DNA of 64,000 nt from Falsiruegeria mediterranea M17 (GTDB lineage Bacteria > Pseudomonadota > Alphaproteobacteria > Rhodobacterales > Rhodobacteraceae): contig NZ_ONZG01000011.1 in the NCBI RefSeq assembly GCF_900302455.1, forward strand, positions 124,001-188,000. Direction: 5' to 3'. This document shows positions 42,969 through 52,319 of this stretch, in pieces. The number at the start of each line of letters is the position of its first letter. Within the stretch, counting starts at the first letter, position 1. The notes under the pieces are model-generated. The model did not search any database. It was not told the DNA's origin and saw only the letters and a program-made list of their open reading frames with translations. The position numbers and the translations under genes were made by a program.

Positions 42969-43750
42969 CGTGTCATCGTCTTCTTTTGCTCAGTTGTTCC
43001 GCTTTTTTGTGCCATGACAAAGCGTCGTATGGCATCACAAAACGCCTCTGGCTCTTCGAGGTGCGGAGAATGACCCGAGTGTGGGAATATCTGCACCTCG
43101 GCCATCGGCGCATGTCGCGCGATCCAATGCGCCACCCCCGGATCGTAAAGCTGACTTTGCCCGCCCGCGCAGACGAGGTAGGGAATGTCGATCCCTGCGA
43201 TGGTGTTGCGTGCGTCCATTGCAACCAGATCGTCCCAGATCGGGCGCAGCGTTGTTGGGTTCTGTTTCAGAAGAAGCGCCTTCATCGCATCATCATCTGA
43301 AGCCAGCGCACGGCCGGGTGCATACATGTTTCGTTGGATGTTGTTGACCATGCTGCGCCATTGAAATTCGATCTTCGAAGACGTCGACAGAACGGCATCG
43401 GCGCTTTGACCGCCGAGGCCAAACGTCCACTCCTCGTCGGGCAACAAACACGGGCTCATGTCGACGGTGACCAACCCGCCCAAACCTTGGGTGCCGTGCA
43501 GCGACAAGTATTGCCATGCCACCGCCGCCCCCATGGACCAGCCAATCAGAATTGGGCGATCCAACCGGTCGATGATGTCGCCCACAACCTCGACACAGCG
43601 CGCAAGGCTTGGCTCATCCTTCTCTTGTGCACCATGTCCGGGCAAATCGGGCACATGACAGTCGAAATCAGGTCCCAACCGGACTGCGACGTCACCAAAC
43701 ATCGCACCATTCATGGCCCAGCCATGCAAGAATAGAAGCGGTACACTCAT
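42965..43750 (-). CDS. Alpha/beta hydrolase
   Basis: 261 residues from the ATG at 43750, overlapping the upstream permease stop. Signature elements are LLFLHGWAMNG (oxyanion loop), the nucleophile elbow GWSMGAA, and the catalytic His in HSGHSPHLEEP. It resembles BioH-like esterases. In this operon it could hydrolyse an ester or open a ring before or after CoA activation. No signal peptide. Confidence 0.88.
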   Translation of the reverse strand: MSVPLLFLHGWAMNGAMFGDVAVRLGPDFDCHVPDLPGHGAQEKDEPSLARCVEVVGDIIDRLDRPILIGWSMGAAVAWQYLSLHGTQGLGGLVTVDMSPCLLPDEEWTFGLGGQSADAVLSTSSKIEFQWRSMVNNIQRNMYAPGRALASDDDAMKALLLKQNPTTLRPIWDDLVAMDARNTIAGIDIPYLVCAGGQSQLYDPGVAHWIARHAPMAEVQIFPHSGHSPHLEEPEAFCDAIRRFVMAQKSGTTEQKKTMTR

Positions 43751-44805
43751 GTTGCGCGCTGCCTGCGCAGGCGACCCACGATGCCCGTCGGGAAGAAATA
43801 GACGCTGAGAACAAACAGGATGCCCAGCCACATCAGCCAACGGTCGGGATCAACAAGTTCAGGGATCAGCGGCAACGCCTCGGTGGCGTGCGACGCCGCA
43901 CCCATGAGGTTCTGCAGATAGGTCTGTGCCAGCACGAACAGCACCGCACCAAGCACTGCACCATACATCGTGCCCATGCCACCGATCACGACCATCAGCA
44001 GAATATCGAGCATAATCTCAAAGCTCAGCGTCGTGTCAGGTCCGACATAGCGCAACCAAATCGCAAACAGGCTCCCGGCAAGTGCCGCAGTGGCCGCCGA
44101 CAAGCAAGTTGCAGCCGTGCGATACCAGACCACGCGATAGCCGATGGCCTCGGCCCGAAAATCGTTCTCGCGGATAGCTTGCAGGACGCGACCAAAGGGG
44201 GAGTTCACGATGCGCAGCAGGGTCAGAAACAGCACCAAGGAGCAGACAAAGATCAGGTAGTAGTTCAGGATTTTGCCTGTAAATTTCACCCCCATCACCT
44301 CACCCATCCTGTTGGCCGAGGTCAGAACGCGTGGGATCTTGTAGGTTAGCCCATCTTCACCACCAGTGATGTTGGAAAACTGCGACACAAGAACGGCGAC
44401 GGCAGAAGCAACGGCAAGCGTGATCATCGCAAAGAATATCGCCCGCACCCGAAGGCTGAAGAGACCAATCAACAGCGCTAGAACGATTGCGGCCAACGCA
44501 CCAGAGACCGAGCCGACCAGCAGCGCATCAAAGCCACGCCCCATATGGGTCGAGGCCAGCGCGACACCATAAGCACCGATGCCAAAAAACATGGTATGTG
44601 CAAAACTTACGATCCCGGTGTAGCCAAGCAGCAGATCATAGCTCGCCACCAGCAAGATGAAGATGCAGATCCGCGCGGCGGTATCCAGGGCGCGCACGCC
44701 TTCGAATATGAACGGCGCACCGGCAAGGCAGGTCAGGATCAGCACCAGCAGTGCGGTCAGAATGGGGGAACGGGGCGTATCGCCAGATATCAGACGCACA
44801 ATCAT
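43747..44805 (-). CDS. livM: Branched-chain amino acid-type ABC permease (LivM family)
   Basis: 352 residues, about nine membrane segments. Family marks are GYTGIVSFAHTMFFGIGAYG, INSPFGRVLQAIRENDFRAEAIG and GGMGTMYGAVLGA. It forms the HAAT-type importer with the neighbouring LivH, LivF, LivG and binding-protein genes. Such systems often import aromatic or carboxylic acids in soil and marine bacteria, which suits the CoA ligase in this operon. Confidence 0.92.
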   Translation of the reverse strand: MIVRLISGDTPRSPILTALLVLILTCLAGAPFIFEGVRALDTAARICIFILLVASYDLLLGYTGIVSFAHTMFFGIGAYGVALASTHMGRGFDALLVGSVSGALAAIVLALLIGLFSLRVRAIFFAMITLAVASAVAVLVSQFSNITGGEDGLTYKIPRVLTSANRMGEVMGVKFTGKILNYYLIFVCSLVLFLTLLRIVNSPFGRVLQAIRENDFRAEAIGYRVVWYRTAATCLSAATAALAGSLFAIWLRYVGPDTTLSFEIMLDILLMVVIGGMGTMYGAVLGAVLFVLAQTYLQNLMGAASHATEALPLIPELVDPDRWLMWLGILFVLSVYFFPTGIVGRLRRQRAT

Positions 44806-44806
44806 A

Positions 44807-45838
44807 TCATTTCGCCTTCACAACAGGCAGCATACCTTGCGGTCGCCACATCAGGATTGCAGTCATCAGCGCGATGTTGGACACAAGCGCCAGTTTCGGT
44901 TCCAGAAATGCCACGTAGTTCTGCAATAGTCCGACCAAAAGCGCGCCGATAAAGGCACCCTCGACCGAACCAAGGCCGCCGATGATCGCTACGATAAAGA
45001 CAAGAACCATCATGCGTTCACCCATACCAGCGGTGATGACCTCTTGATACAGCCCCCACATCACACCGCCTAGGCCAGCAAGAGCTGATCCGGCAATGAA
45101 GACACCAACAAAGACCATGCGCAGGCGATACCCCAGCGCTTCGACCATCGGGCCGTTCTCGACGCCCGCCCTCACGATCAGACCAATCTTGGTGCGACGC
45201 AGAATCATCCGCATGACGATGAACAGAACGGCTCCGACACCCACGGCGAGCAGGCGGTACTTTTCCATCGCAGCTCCGGCAAAGGTGATCGCGCCTTTCA
45301 GCATTTCGGGGCGGTTGATAAAGATCTCGTCCGGGCCCCAGATCACATGGATCAATTGCTCGATCACGATCAGGCCGCCGACGGTGACAAGGATTTGCTT
45401 CAGGTGTGCGCCGTAAACGGGTTTGACGATCACCCGCTCGAACACCCACCCCAATGCACCGGTCACGGTCATCGCCGCCACGACCGCAAGGAACACGGCA
45501 GACATGTTAAGCAGTAGCGAAGTTGCCCCGGTCCAGTCGCCAAAGGCAATCAGGACCGAAACCCCGACAAAGGCCCCGACCGACACAAATGCACCGTGGC
45601 CAAAGTTGATGACATCCATCAGGCCGAACACCAGCGTAAGCCCGGAGGCCATGATGAAGATCATCATGCCCATGGCCAGACCCGACACGGTCAACGTCAA
45701 CCAGGATGAGGGAGCGCCGATTGCGAAAAATCCAAGCACTACCAGGATCGGGATCAAAAGGAACGGCATCGCCTTGTCCAGCCGTTCAGCTAGAGACACA
45801 TCCGCAAAGGTTGGTCTGTGATCAGGGGCAGCGGACAT
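44807..45838 (-). CDS. livH: Branched-chain amino acid-type ABC permease (LivH family)
   Basis: 343 residues, hydrophobic throughout. LVFGLMDVINFGHGAFVSVGAF and GLGSVEGAFIGALLVGLLQNY are typical LivH segments. It is one base downstream of LivF and one base upstream of LivM on the minus strand, so the unit is tightly packed. It forms the second half of the channel. Confidence 0.92.
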   Translation of the reverse strand: MSAAPDHRPTFADVSLAERLDKAMPFLLIPILVVLGFFAIGAPSSWLTLTVSGLAMGMMIFIMASGLTLVFGLMDVINFGHGAFVSVGAFVGVSVLIAFGDWTGATSLLLNMSAVFLAVVAAMTVTGALGWVFERVIVKPVYGAHLKQILVTVGGLIVIEQLIHVIWGPDEIFINRPEMLKGAITFAGAAMEKYRLLAVGVGAVLFIVMRMILRRTKIGLIVRAGVENGPMVEALGYRLRMVFVGVFIAGSALAGLGGVMWGLYQEVITAGMGERMMVLVFIVAIIGGLGSVEGAFIGALLVGLLQNYVAFLEPKLALVSNIALMTAILMWRPQGMLPVVKAK

Positions 45839-46561
45839 TTAGTGCGCCTCCATGCTCAGACCCATCAGATTTTCCTGAAGGTCTTTGTTTTCTGCAAGTT
45901 CCGCCATAGCCCCGGTCCAGATGACGCTCCCGTCGTCCATGACGACGGCGCTGTCCCCAAGGGCTCTGGCGACCGAAAAATTCTGCTCCACCAAAAGGAT
46001 CGAACGCCCTTGAGCCTTCAACTCGCGCAGGGCGTTTGCCATGGTCGCGATGATGGCGGGGGCAAGACCCTTGGTTGGCTCGTCGATCAGATACAGCTCG
46101 CGGTCTTCGGCCATAGCACGAGCGATGGAGAGCATCTGCTTTTGCCCCCCTGACAGGTTGCCCGCCTCGCTGTTCCAAAAGGTGCCCAGCGCGGGAAACG
46201 CACCCAGCAGCCACTCTTTCCGTTTTGGGTCAAGTGGACCAGAGCTGGCACCCAGCAGCATGTTTTCTTCGACCGTCAGATCGCTGAATATGCCCATATC
46301 CTCGGGCACAAAACCGATGCCGGCACGGGCGCGGGCCGAAACCGGCAGGCGTTTCATTTCCTGCCCATTGTAAAGAATTTCGCCAGACTTGGCGGTCCAC
46401 TGCCCCATGATGGTCTTGAGCGTCGTGGTCTTGCCCACACCATTGCGACCCAGCAGCATTGTCACCTCGCCACGTGGCACTTCCAGGTCGACACCTTGCA
46501 GGATGTGGTATTGCGCGATGTCGGTATAGACATTTTTCAGCGTCAGGATTGGGTCAGACAT
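45839..46561 (-). CDS. livF: Branched-chain-type ABC ATP-binding protein (LivF family)
   Basis: 240 residues from the ATG at 46561. Walker A GRNGVGKTT, signature LSGGQKQMLSIARA, Walker B LYLIDEP followed by TKGLAP, the LivF subtype marker, and the H-loop in LLVEQN. The start overlaps the LivG stop by 8 bp. Confidence 0.92.
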   Translation of the reverse strand: MSDPILTLKNVYTDIAQYHILQGVDLEVPRGEVTMLLGRNGVGKTTTLKTIMGQWTAKSGEILYNGQEMKRLPVSARARAGIGFVPEDMGIFSDLTVEENMLLGASSGPLDPKRKEWLLGAFPALGTFWNSEAGNLSGGQKQMLSIARAMAEDRELYLIDEPTKGLAPAIIATMANALRELKAQGRSILLVEQNFSVARALGDSAVVMDDGSVIWTGAMAELAENKDLQENLMGLSMEAH

Positions 46562-47318
46562 GATCCAGCTCTTTCCCCATGTAAGCTTCCTGAACCACGG
46601 CCGAGGCCATGACTTCGGCGGGTGGACCGTCGGCGGCCAGCGCGCCATTGTGCAAAACGATAATGCGATCGGCCAGGGTGCGGATCACGTCGAGCTTGTG
46701 CTCGACAAGCAGTACCGTTCGGCTGGTGTCGGCCTTAATCTCGGCAATCAGGTCGAGGATCACCGGGGCCTCATCCACGCTCATGCCCGCAGTAGGTTCG
46801 TCGAACATGTAAACCAGCGGGTCGAGGCCGATCAGCATCGCCACTTCCAGCTTGCGCTGGTCGCCATGCGACAGTTCAGATACTAGTTGATCTTTTTGGG
46901 TATCCAGGCGAACGCGCTCCAGAATTCCACTTGCTTCAGCGGTCAATTCCGTGTGGCTATCCGCCATCGTAAACAGCCCAAAGCCCTGGTGTTTGCGCGC
47001 CTGGATCACCAATCGAAGGTTTTCCAGCACCGAAAGGTTGGGAAACAGATTGGTAAGCTGGAACGCACGCCCCAAACCGCGGCGGCAGCGTTCTGCAACA
47101 CCCAGGCGGGTGATGTCCTGACCTTTCAGGGTGACTGTCCCGGCACTTGCCGCGATCTGGCCTGAGATCAGGTTGAAGTAGGTCGTCTTGCCTGCGCCGT
47201 TGGGCCCGACAATTGCCGTCAGCTCTCCGGCCGGGAATTTGCAGGTCACCGCATCCACGGCCACATGCCCCCCAAAACGCACAGTCAGTGCGTCCGTTTC
47301 CAAAAGTATCTGGGTCAT
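46554..47318 (-). CDS. livG: Branched-chain-type ABC ATP-binding protein (LivG family)
   Basis: 254 residues from the ATG at 47318. Walker A GPNGAGKTT, the LivG-type ARTFQ region here as LGRAFQLTNLFPNLSV, signature LSHGDQRKLEVAMLI, Walker B VYMFDEPTAGMS and LLVEHK. It pairs with LivF. There is a 74-bp gap to the upstream binding-protein gene, with only a small CCCG/CGGG hairpin inside. Confidence 0.92.
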   Translation of the reverse strand: MTQILLETDALTVRFGGHVAVDAVTCKFPAGELTAIVGPNGAGKTTYFNLISGQIAASAGTVTLKGQDITRLGVAERCRRGLGRAFQLTNLFPNLSVLENLRLVIQARKHQGFGLFTMADSHTELTAEASGILERVRLDTQKDQLVSELSHGDQRKLEVAMLIGLDPLVYMFDEPTAGMSVDEAPVILDLIAEIKADTSRTVLLVEHKLDVIRTLADRIIVLHNGALAADGPPAEVMASAVVQEAYMGKELDHV

Positions 47319-47392
47319 TGGATGAAGTCCTAAGATCCCGGAGCGGGAAGTAGCAACCGCCCCGGTTTCATGCGACAGTAAATGGCCGCAAA

Positions 47393-48568
47393 TTATTGAT
47401 TGCGAACGGGGATTTTCATCTCGTCCATGCCGATCTCTCGGACCAGGACCGGCACGCCATAATCCTTGCCGTCCTGAAGCTCGGTCCGGAAGTGATACAT
47501 GGACTGCATCGCCTGATGGTCTTCGGGGCGGAACGTCATGGCGCCTTTGGGCGTTTCCCATGTCAAACCCTCCATCGCTGCAATCAGCGCATCGGTATCT
47601 TCGGCACCACCGGCCTTTTTGATCGCTTCAACAATCGCGATACCCGAAGCCATGCCACCCGCAGTGAAGAAATCCGGCGGACTGTCAAAACGCTCGAAAT
47701 GCGTTTTCACAAGCCAGTCATTCACCGGGTTCTGCGGGATCTCGTAATAGTAATACGTGGCCCCTTCCATACCGGGCAGTTCTTTGTACGCCTTAAGAGC
47801 GGCAAGGATGTTCCCGCCTGTGGCAATCTCAACTCCGAACCGGCTGGGCTCCATCGCGTTGATCTTGCTCATCGGGTTACCGCCACCGGCCCAGATGATG
47901 AACAGCTTCTTTTCGCCCTCGACCTCACCCATCGCATTGAAGATGCGTTCTGCGGCCGCTGTGAAATCCGTGGTGTCGGTCGGCACATATTCTTCATGTG
48001 CCAGTGTCGCACCGGTCCCTTCCAAAGCTTCCTTGAACGCGACCACGCCATCGCGGCCAAAGGCATAATCCTGCGCCAAAGTTGCAATGGTCACGTTCTC
48101 GCCGCCCAAGGCGACCGCGTTGGCAATCGCATCCTGAGACGAGTTGCGGCCGGTGCGGAAGATATACGGGTTCCAGTTTGCACCCGTAATCGAATCCGCC
48201 ACAGCAGGCTCTACGATCAACACGCGCTCATATTCCTCGGCAACCGGCAGCATCGCCAAGGCAACACCCGAACTGACGGGACCAACCGCTATGTGGGCAT
48301 CGTCGTCACCGTATGCCTCCTCCAGCTGTGCGCGGCCAATGTCCGGCTTCAACTGTGTGTCTTTTTCGATGATGACGATCTTCTCGCCATTGATCTCCAT
48401 CGTGCCGCCGGTGGCGTATTCCAGCCCCAGCTTCAGACCATTGTGGGATTGGGCCGCATAAGCCTCAAAAGGTCCAGTCTTGCCATAAACATGGGCAATT
48501 CGAATTTCCGCGCTTGCGACCGACGACATCAATGCACCGGCAGCGGTTAATGCGAGCATGCGCAACAT
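47393..48568 (-). CDS. Branched-chain-type ABC substrate-binding protein
   Basis: 391 residues with a signal peptide cleaved near SVASA. The mature protein has the type I periplasmic-binding fold (IRIAHVYGKTGPFEAYAAQSHNGLKLGLEYATGG, then HIAVGPVSSGVALAMLPVAEEY). It is the first gene of the minus-strand operon running to 39395 and would define its substrate; the operon genes suggest a carboxylic acid rather than an amino acid. The start follows a GGAGGAGAC site. Confidence 0.9.
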   Translation of the reverse strand: MLRMLALTAAGALMSSVASAEIRIAHVYGKTGPFEAYAAQSHNGLKLGLEYATGGTMEINGEKIVIIEKDTQLKPDIGRAQLEEAYGDDDAHIAVGPVSSGVALAMLPVAEEYERVLIVEPAVADSITGANWNPYIFRTGRNSSQDAIANAVALGGENVTIATLAQDYAFGRDGVVAFKEALEGTGATLAHEEYVPTDTTDFTAAAERIFNAMGEVEGEKKLFIIWAGGGNPMSKINAMEPSRFGVEIATGGNILAALKAYKELPGMEGATYYYYEIPQNPVNDWLVKTHFERFDSPPDFFTAGGMASGIAIVEAIKKAGGAEDTDALIAAMEGLTWETPKGAMTFRPEDHQAMQSMYHFRTELQDGKDYGVPVLVREIGMDEMKIPVRNQ

Positions 48569-48603
48569 AGGGTCTCCTCCCGTTTTCCTCTATCGAACAT
48601 GAA

Positions 48604-48623
48604 ACATGAATCAGTATTCATGT
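48604..48623. promoter_or_regulatory. TetR-type operator before the catabolic operon
   Basis: ACATGAAT-CAGT-ATTCATGT, perfect 8-base arms with a 4-base spacer, 36 bases upstream of the binding-protein start. A neighbouring half-site (AACATGAA) precedes it. Size and symmetry suit a TetR dimer, and the operon encodes one TetR regulator. Confidence 0.65.
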
Positions 48624-48979
48624 CAAAGAAATTTTCTCTAGTACCGCAGGCAAGGAAGATTCAAACCTCTGGGCATGCTGCGCTGCAGCCGTTCAGATTT
48701 TCGCACTACCGACCGGCGCGCGGTTAGGAAAACAACCGAGAGGATTTATCCGCTGCTGCATCAATTCTGATTGGATGAGATCGCCCTAAAAGCGCGTCAA
48801 AACGTCGAAAAGATCAGGATCCAGCCACTGATTGGGCAATCGAGACAGATCACAGTGGCAGCTTTACGCTGTTACGCAATTGGGTCGGAGCGAGTTATTT
48901 GTGAATTGGCATGGTCACTCAAGATGACCATCGCGCTATCCGACGCCAAACCAATGACATGGGGACTGTCATGGCAAGA
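48624..48979. other. Gap without recognisable gene
   Basis: About 360 bp between the operator region and the 3' end of the histidine kinase gene. No supported gene or RNA is seen; a frame on the plus strand from 48771 runs antisense into the kinase gene and is not convincing. Confidence 0.45.
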
Positions 48980-51469
48980 TCATGGCTGCCGCAATGCGTC
49001 CTGCAGGTTCGCTCGCAAGCGGTCTTGCTCTTCTGCCCATGCCTCCGCATCACAAATTTCGACTGTCTGCAAAAGTTCTGTAAGTGTCGGCAGGCCCAAA
49101 ATTGCCGCCGTCCCGGCAAGTTTGTGAGCTTGCTGTTGGGCGTCGGCAGACACAGCGCCATCCCAAGGCAATTGCTCAAGTAACTCGGACACGCCGGATT
49201 TCAGATCGTGCAGATGACGTTCATAGGTTGCGTCGCCAAATCGGGCAATAAAGTCTTGGGCTGTGCTGTTCCGCGCCATTGTCTGTACGTGCGGCAAGTC
49301 CTTTTGCAAGACGCCTATAAGAGATGCCTTAAGCTGTCCCATATCAACGGGTTTGACCAGAAGGCTCGAAAAATTTGCCTGCATGATTGTCTCATGATCC
49401 TTTTTCGAGGCATGAGCTGTTACGGCAATCGCGGGCACCTGCGTCCAGTCTGCGCCCTGCGCATGGATACGTTCAAGCGTTTCCATTCCATCAATTCCAG
49501 GCATGCTTATATCCAGCAAAAGAAGGTCAAACGCCTGTTTTTGCGTTGCCTTTATCGCTTCGTACCCGTCGGCCGCTTGCGTGACTTCACAATTCATGTC
49601 GTGCAGCATATCAGCGAGGATCAGGCGATTGATTTCGTTGTCGTCGACCACCAACACGCGCAAACCATTCGAGGGCAATGCACGCGGCAGTGTCTGGCCG
49701 CCCTGAACGTGGTCGATTTGGGTGGCCGCGTCACCAAGAGGAATGCGGAGTGTGAACAAGCTCCCTTGACCAAGTACGCTGTCGACCTCAATCTCGCCGC
49801 CCATCCCTTCGACCAGGCGTTTGGTGATTGCCAAGCCCAGTCCAGTTCCCGCGTTCTCGCGTGAGAACGCGGAATCAATGGTTACGAATTCTTCGAATAT
49901 CCGCGACAGGTTCTTCGGCGCAATGCCGACGCCTGTGTCAGAAACCCGAATTTCATATTGATCATCAGCGTGGAGTTTTTCCACCTCGATCAAGACAGTT
50001 CCATCAGAGGTAAATTTGATTGCGTTGCCTACCAGATTGATCAGGCATTGCTGAAGCGAAGTTCTATGTCCGCGCACCAACCGCGGAAGATCCGATAGGA
50101 CATTGACCTGCAAGTCACAATTGCGGGCCTGCGCGTTGGCCAAAAGACTTTCAGCGACGTCATTGGTAAGCGCTGACAAGTCGAACAGGCTCTGCTCGGG
50201 CAGGGCGTTTTCGGCAGTCAGGCTGGACAAATGCAGCACGTCATTGACATGAGACAGCAAAAGCTCTCCGGACACAGCGATTGAGTTCAGGTGGCGTTTC
50301 TGGCGATCGGTCAGGTTGGTCTGATCAATCAGGGACAGCGACCCAAGGATGCCGTTCAAAGGGGTGCGCATCTCATGGCTCATCACGGTCAACAGGTCGG
50401 ATTTTGCCCTTTCGCTTTCTTGTGCCTTGTCGCGGGCGGTGCGCAGGTCCTGTTCAGCCTCGATTTCCTGGGTAATGTCGCGCAGGAATGAGACAAAGAC
50501 CCGCTCACCATCAGTTTCCGCCAATGAAATGGACAGCTCCACCGGAAAGATCTCGCCGGATTTACGCATTCCTTCCAGACGGATACGCCCTGCGCCAATG
50601 ACTTTTTTCTCGTTGGTATCCAAGAACCGCTGCATACCCTTTAGATGCATTTCTCGCATGTGGGGTGGCACAATCAGATCAGCCATGTCGCCGTTGATGG
50701 CTTGACTACGGGTGTAGCCGAACACAGCTTCGGCCGAGCCGTTGAATTCGATGATCTGTCCCTTGGTATTAACGACCAACACAGCGTCCAGGGACGAGTT
50801 GACTGCAGCTTCGAACCGAGACCGCATTATTGCGTTTTCGTGTGAAAATCGCTCGCCCCTGCGAAACAGCTTGAGAAGAACAAAGGTAGTTACGGTCAAA
50901 ACAAAGATCAGAACCAGCACTGCGGCAGCCAGGCGGATCAGCGTTTTTGACAACTGGTCCCGGCGCATGGTCTCATTCTCTGCGTAATGTTCGATCCCGA
51001 TGAGCGCCAATTCGCGAATCTGTGGGTGCAGCTCGGTCAATTCATCGTAGATGCCGCTCAAATCATTGCGCAAAACGTCATCTGCCCCATCGACCAATGG
51101 GGTGTTTCTGTCCAGAAAACCATTTGCCGCGTCCAAAACGCTCTGAGCGCCAGGTCTTTCCCTGAGAGAGCGGAACAATCTACCTTGCGACAGGCTGGAA
51201 AAGCGGCTGTAGAAAATATCGTATCGTTTTCGAAAGCTGACCAGATCAGAACTTGGGAGCTGCATCACGTTGAGCGTTTCGTTTTGCAGCTTCAAAAGTT
51301 CGACTTCCAGCTGGGAGACGTTCCAACTCACATCGTCATTTCGAGCTGTGGACAGAGCTTCAAGATCAGAGAAGACCGCCCGGCCAAGCACAATCACGAC
51401 CGCACCGCTTATCACCAGTACGGCCGTGATTATCGCAAGGCGCCATCCGCTTATGCTCTGTGGTTTCAC
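48980..51469 (-). CDS. Hybrid sensor histidine kinase (PAS-HisKA-HATPase-REC-HPt)
   Basis: 829 residues. A membrane helix near residues 10-30 and a second near 180-205 bracket a helical periplasmic sensor of about 150 residues. Then come a PAS domain (AAVNSSLDAVLVVNTKGQIIEFN), HisKA with VMSHEMRTPLNG, HATPase with NLVGNAIKF and GTGLGLAIT, a receiver with LLLLDISMPG, and a C-terminal HPt domain with AHKLAGTAAILG. All phosphotransfer residues are present. It follows the sulfite-oxidase-fold protein by 24 bp, so the two are probably co-expressed; the divergent NarL-type regulator is the likely output. Confidence 0.93.
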   Translation of the reverse strand: MKPQSISGWRLAIITAVLVISGAVVIVLGRAVFSDLEALSTARNDDVSWNVSQLEVELLKLQNETLNVMQLPSSDLVSFRKRYDIFYSRFSSLSQGRLFRSLRERPGAQSVLDAANGFLDRNTPLVDGADDVLRNDLSGIYDELTELHPQIRELALIGIEHYAENETMRRDQLSKTLIRLAAAVLVLIFVLTVTTFVLLKLFRRGERFSHENAIMRSRFEAAVNSSLDAVLVVNTKGQIIEFNGSAEAVFGYTRSQAINGDMADLIVPPHMREMHLKGMQRFLDTNEKKVIGAGRIRLEGMRKSGEIFPVELSISLAETDGERVFVSFLRDITQEIEAEQDLRTARDKAQESERAKSDLLTVMSHEMRTPLNGILGSLSLIDQTNLTDRQKRHLNSIAVSGELLLSHVNDVLHLSSLTAENALPEQSLFDLSALTNDVAESLLANAQARNCDLQVNVLSDLPRLVRGHRTSLQQCLINLVGNAIKFTSDGTVLIEVEKLHADDQYEIRVSDTGVGIAPKNLSRIFEEFVTIDSAFSRENAGTGLGLAITKRLVEGMGGEIEVDSVLGQGSLFTLRIPLGDAATQIDHVQGGQTLPRALPSNGLRVLVVDDNEINRLILADMLHDMNCEVTQAADGYEAIKATQKQAFDLLLLDISMPGIDGMETLERIHAQGADWTQVPAIAVTAHASKKDHETIMQANFSSLLVKPVDMGQLKASLIGVLQKDLPHVQTMARNSTAQDFIARFGDATYERHLHDLKSGVSELLEQLPWDGAVSADAQQQAHKLAGTAAILGLPTLTELLQTVEICDAEAWAEEQDRLRANLQDALRQP

Positions 51470-51493
51470 GGCCTTGTCTATCGCTGTGCTGCC

Positions 51494-51988
51494 TTATTCC
51501 TGTGCGACAACCTCGATCCGGTCGAGCTGCCAAATGCTACGTGAGTAGTATTCTTCTGATTGATAAGTTTCGTTTTCGTCAAAAGGGTAGATGATCCACA
51601 GCGGGCCCCGGTCACGCACCGACATTTCGGCACCATTCAGGCTGTAAGCCACGATTGGTCCGTTTTCGACCGCATCCGTGGTGGGGATTTTAACGGCATA
51701 GTCGTTCAACGCAACGGCCTGAATGGTTCCTTGGGCTGCCCCGACATGATTCAGCAAAGCGGAAAGGGATACACCGACAAAAGATTGCTCACCCTCGGTC
51801 CAGACGGTGGTTGTCGTCACCGTCGTTGCAGGCATTGCGCTCAACGCGTCCAAATCGAACGTCCAGGCTTGGGTTTGTGTTGGTGGGGCGACATCCCCCG
51901 AGATTGTTAGGATAACCTCTCCGGCGGACGCAACTTTCGTCACGCACAGCAAGAAGAAGAGAGCGACGAATTGCGCAAGACGTTTCAT
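51494..51988 (-). CDS. Exported molybdopterin-binding-fold protein without the Mo ligand cysteine
   Basis: 164 residues from the ATG at 51988 (AGGTGG site), with a signal peptide ending near VASAG. The mature domain resembles the sulfite-oxidase/YedY-type fold (FVGVSLSALLNHVGA, then VALNDYAVKIPTTDA and PLWIIYPFD). The mature part has no cysteine at all, so it cannot bind molybdenum in the usual way. It precedes the hybrid kinase by 24 bp and may act as its periplasmic sensor partner. The fold assignment is by pattern and is moderately sure. Confidence 0.72.
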   Translation of the reverse strand: MKRLAQFVALFFLLCVTKVASAGEVILTISGDVAPPTQTQAWTFDLDALSAMPATTVTTTTVWTEGEQSFVGVSLSALLNHVGAAQGTIQAVALNDYAVKIPTTDAVENGPIVAYSLNGAEMSVRDRGPLWIIYPFDENETYQSEEYYSRSIWQLDRIEVVAQE

Positions 51989-52319
51989 GGCCAGCCCACC
52001 TTTTTGCAGCATTAGGAATTCTCACTTCTACACCCGGAACGGCCAAACCTTTGAACGGGCATCGGTTCAGTAAGCTATCCTTTGGTATAGTTGCGATGAC
52101 CGTTCTGATACGGGGTCTGCACTGATTCACGTCGAAGCTCGATGAAATTTTAGGCCACAATCCAGCCTTGACCGAAAGCCGTAGTGCGCGGATCGCAAAG
52201 GGTTGGTTAGGAAAGAAATGCTTAGAATGGAATTCGAAAGTGGTGCAGCAGGGGCTGGTTCAACTTATCCGGGCGCGCTACAATATGGTCAGCAGGTTAG
52301 TACAAGGTCTATTTTTGCA
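51989..52319. other. Divergent control region of the two-component genes
   Basis: About 330 bp between the exported-protein start and the response regulator start. I see no clear palindrome or gene. A ribosome-site-like GGAAAGAA before an ATG at 52218 could start an N-terminally extended regulator. Confidence 0.4.

Noticed and set aside
47396-48550. Long plus-strand open frame of about 380 codons
   Set aside because: Antisense to the substrate-binding protein gene; no domain and no ribosome site.
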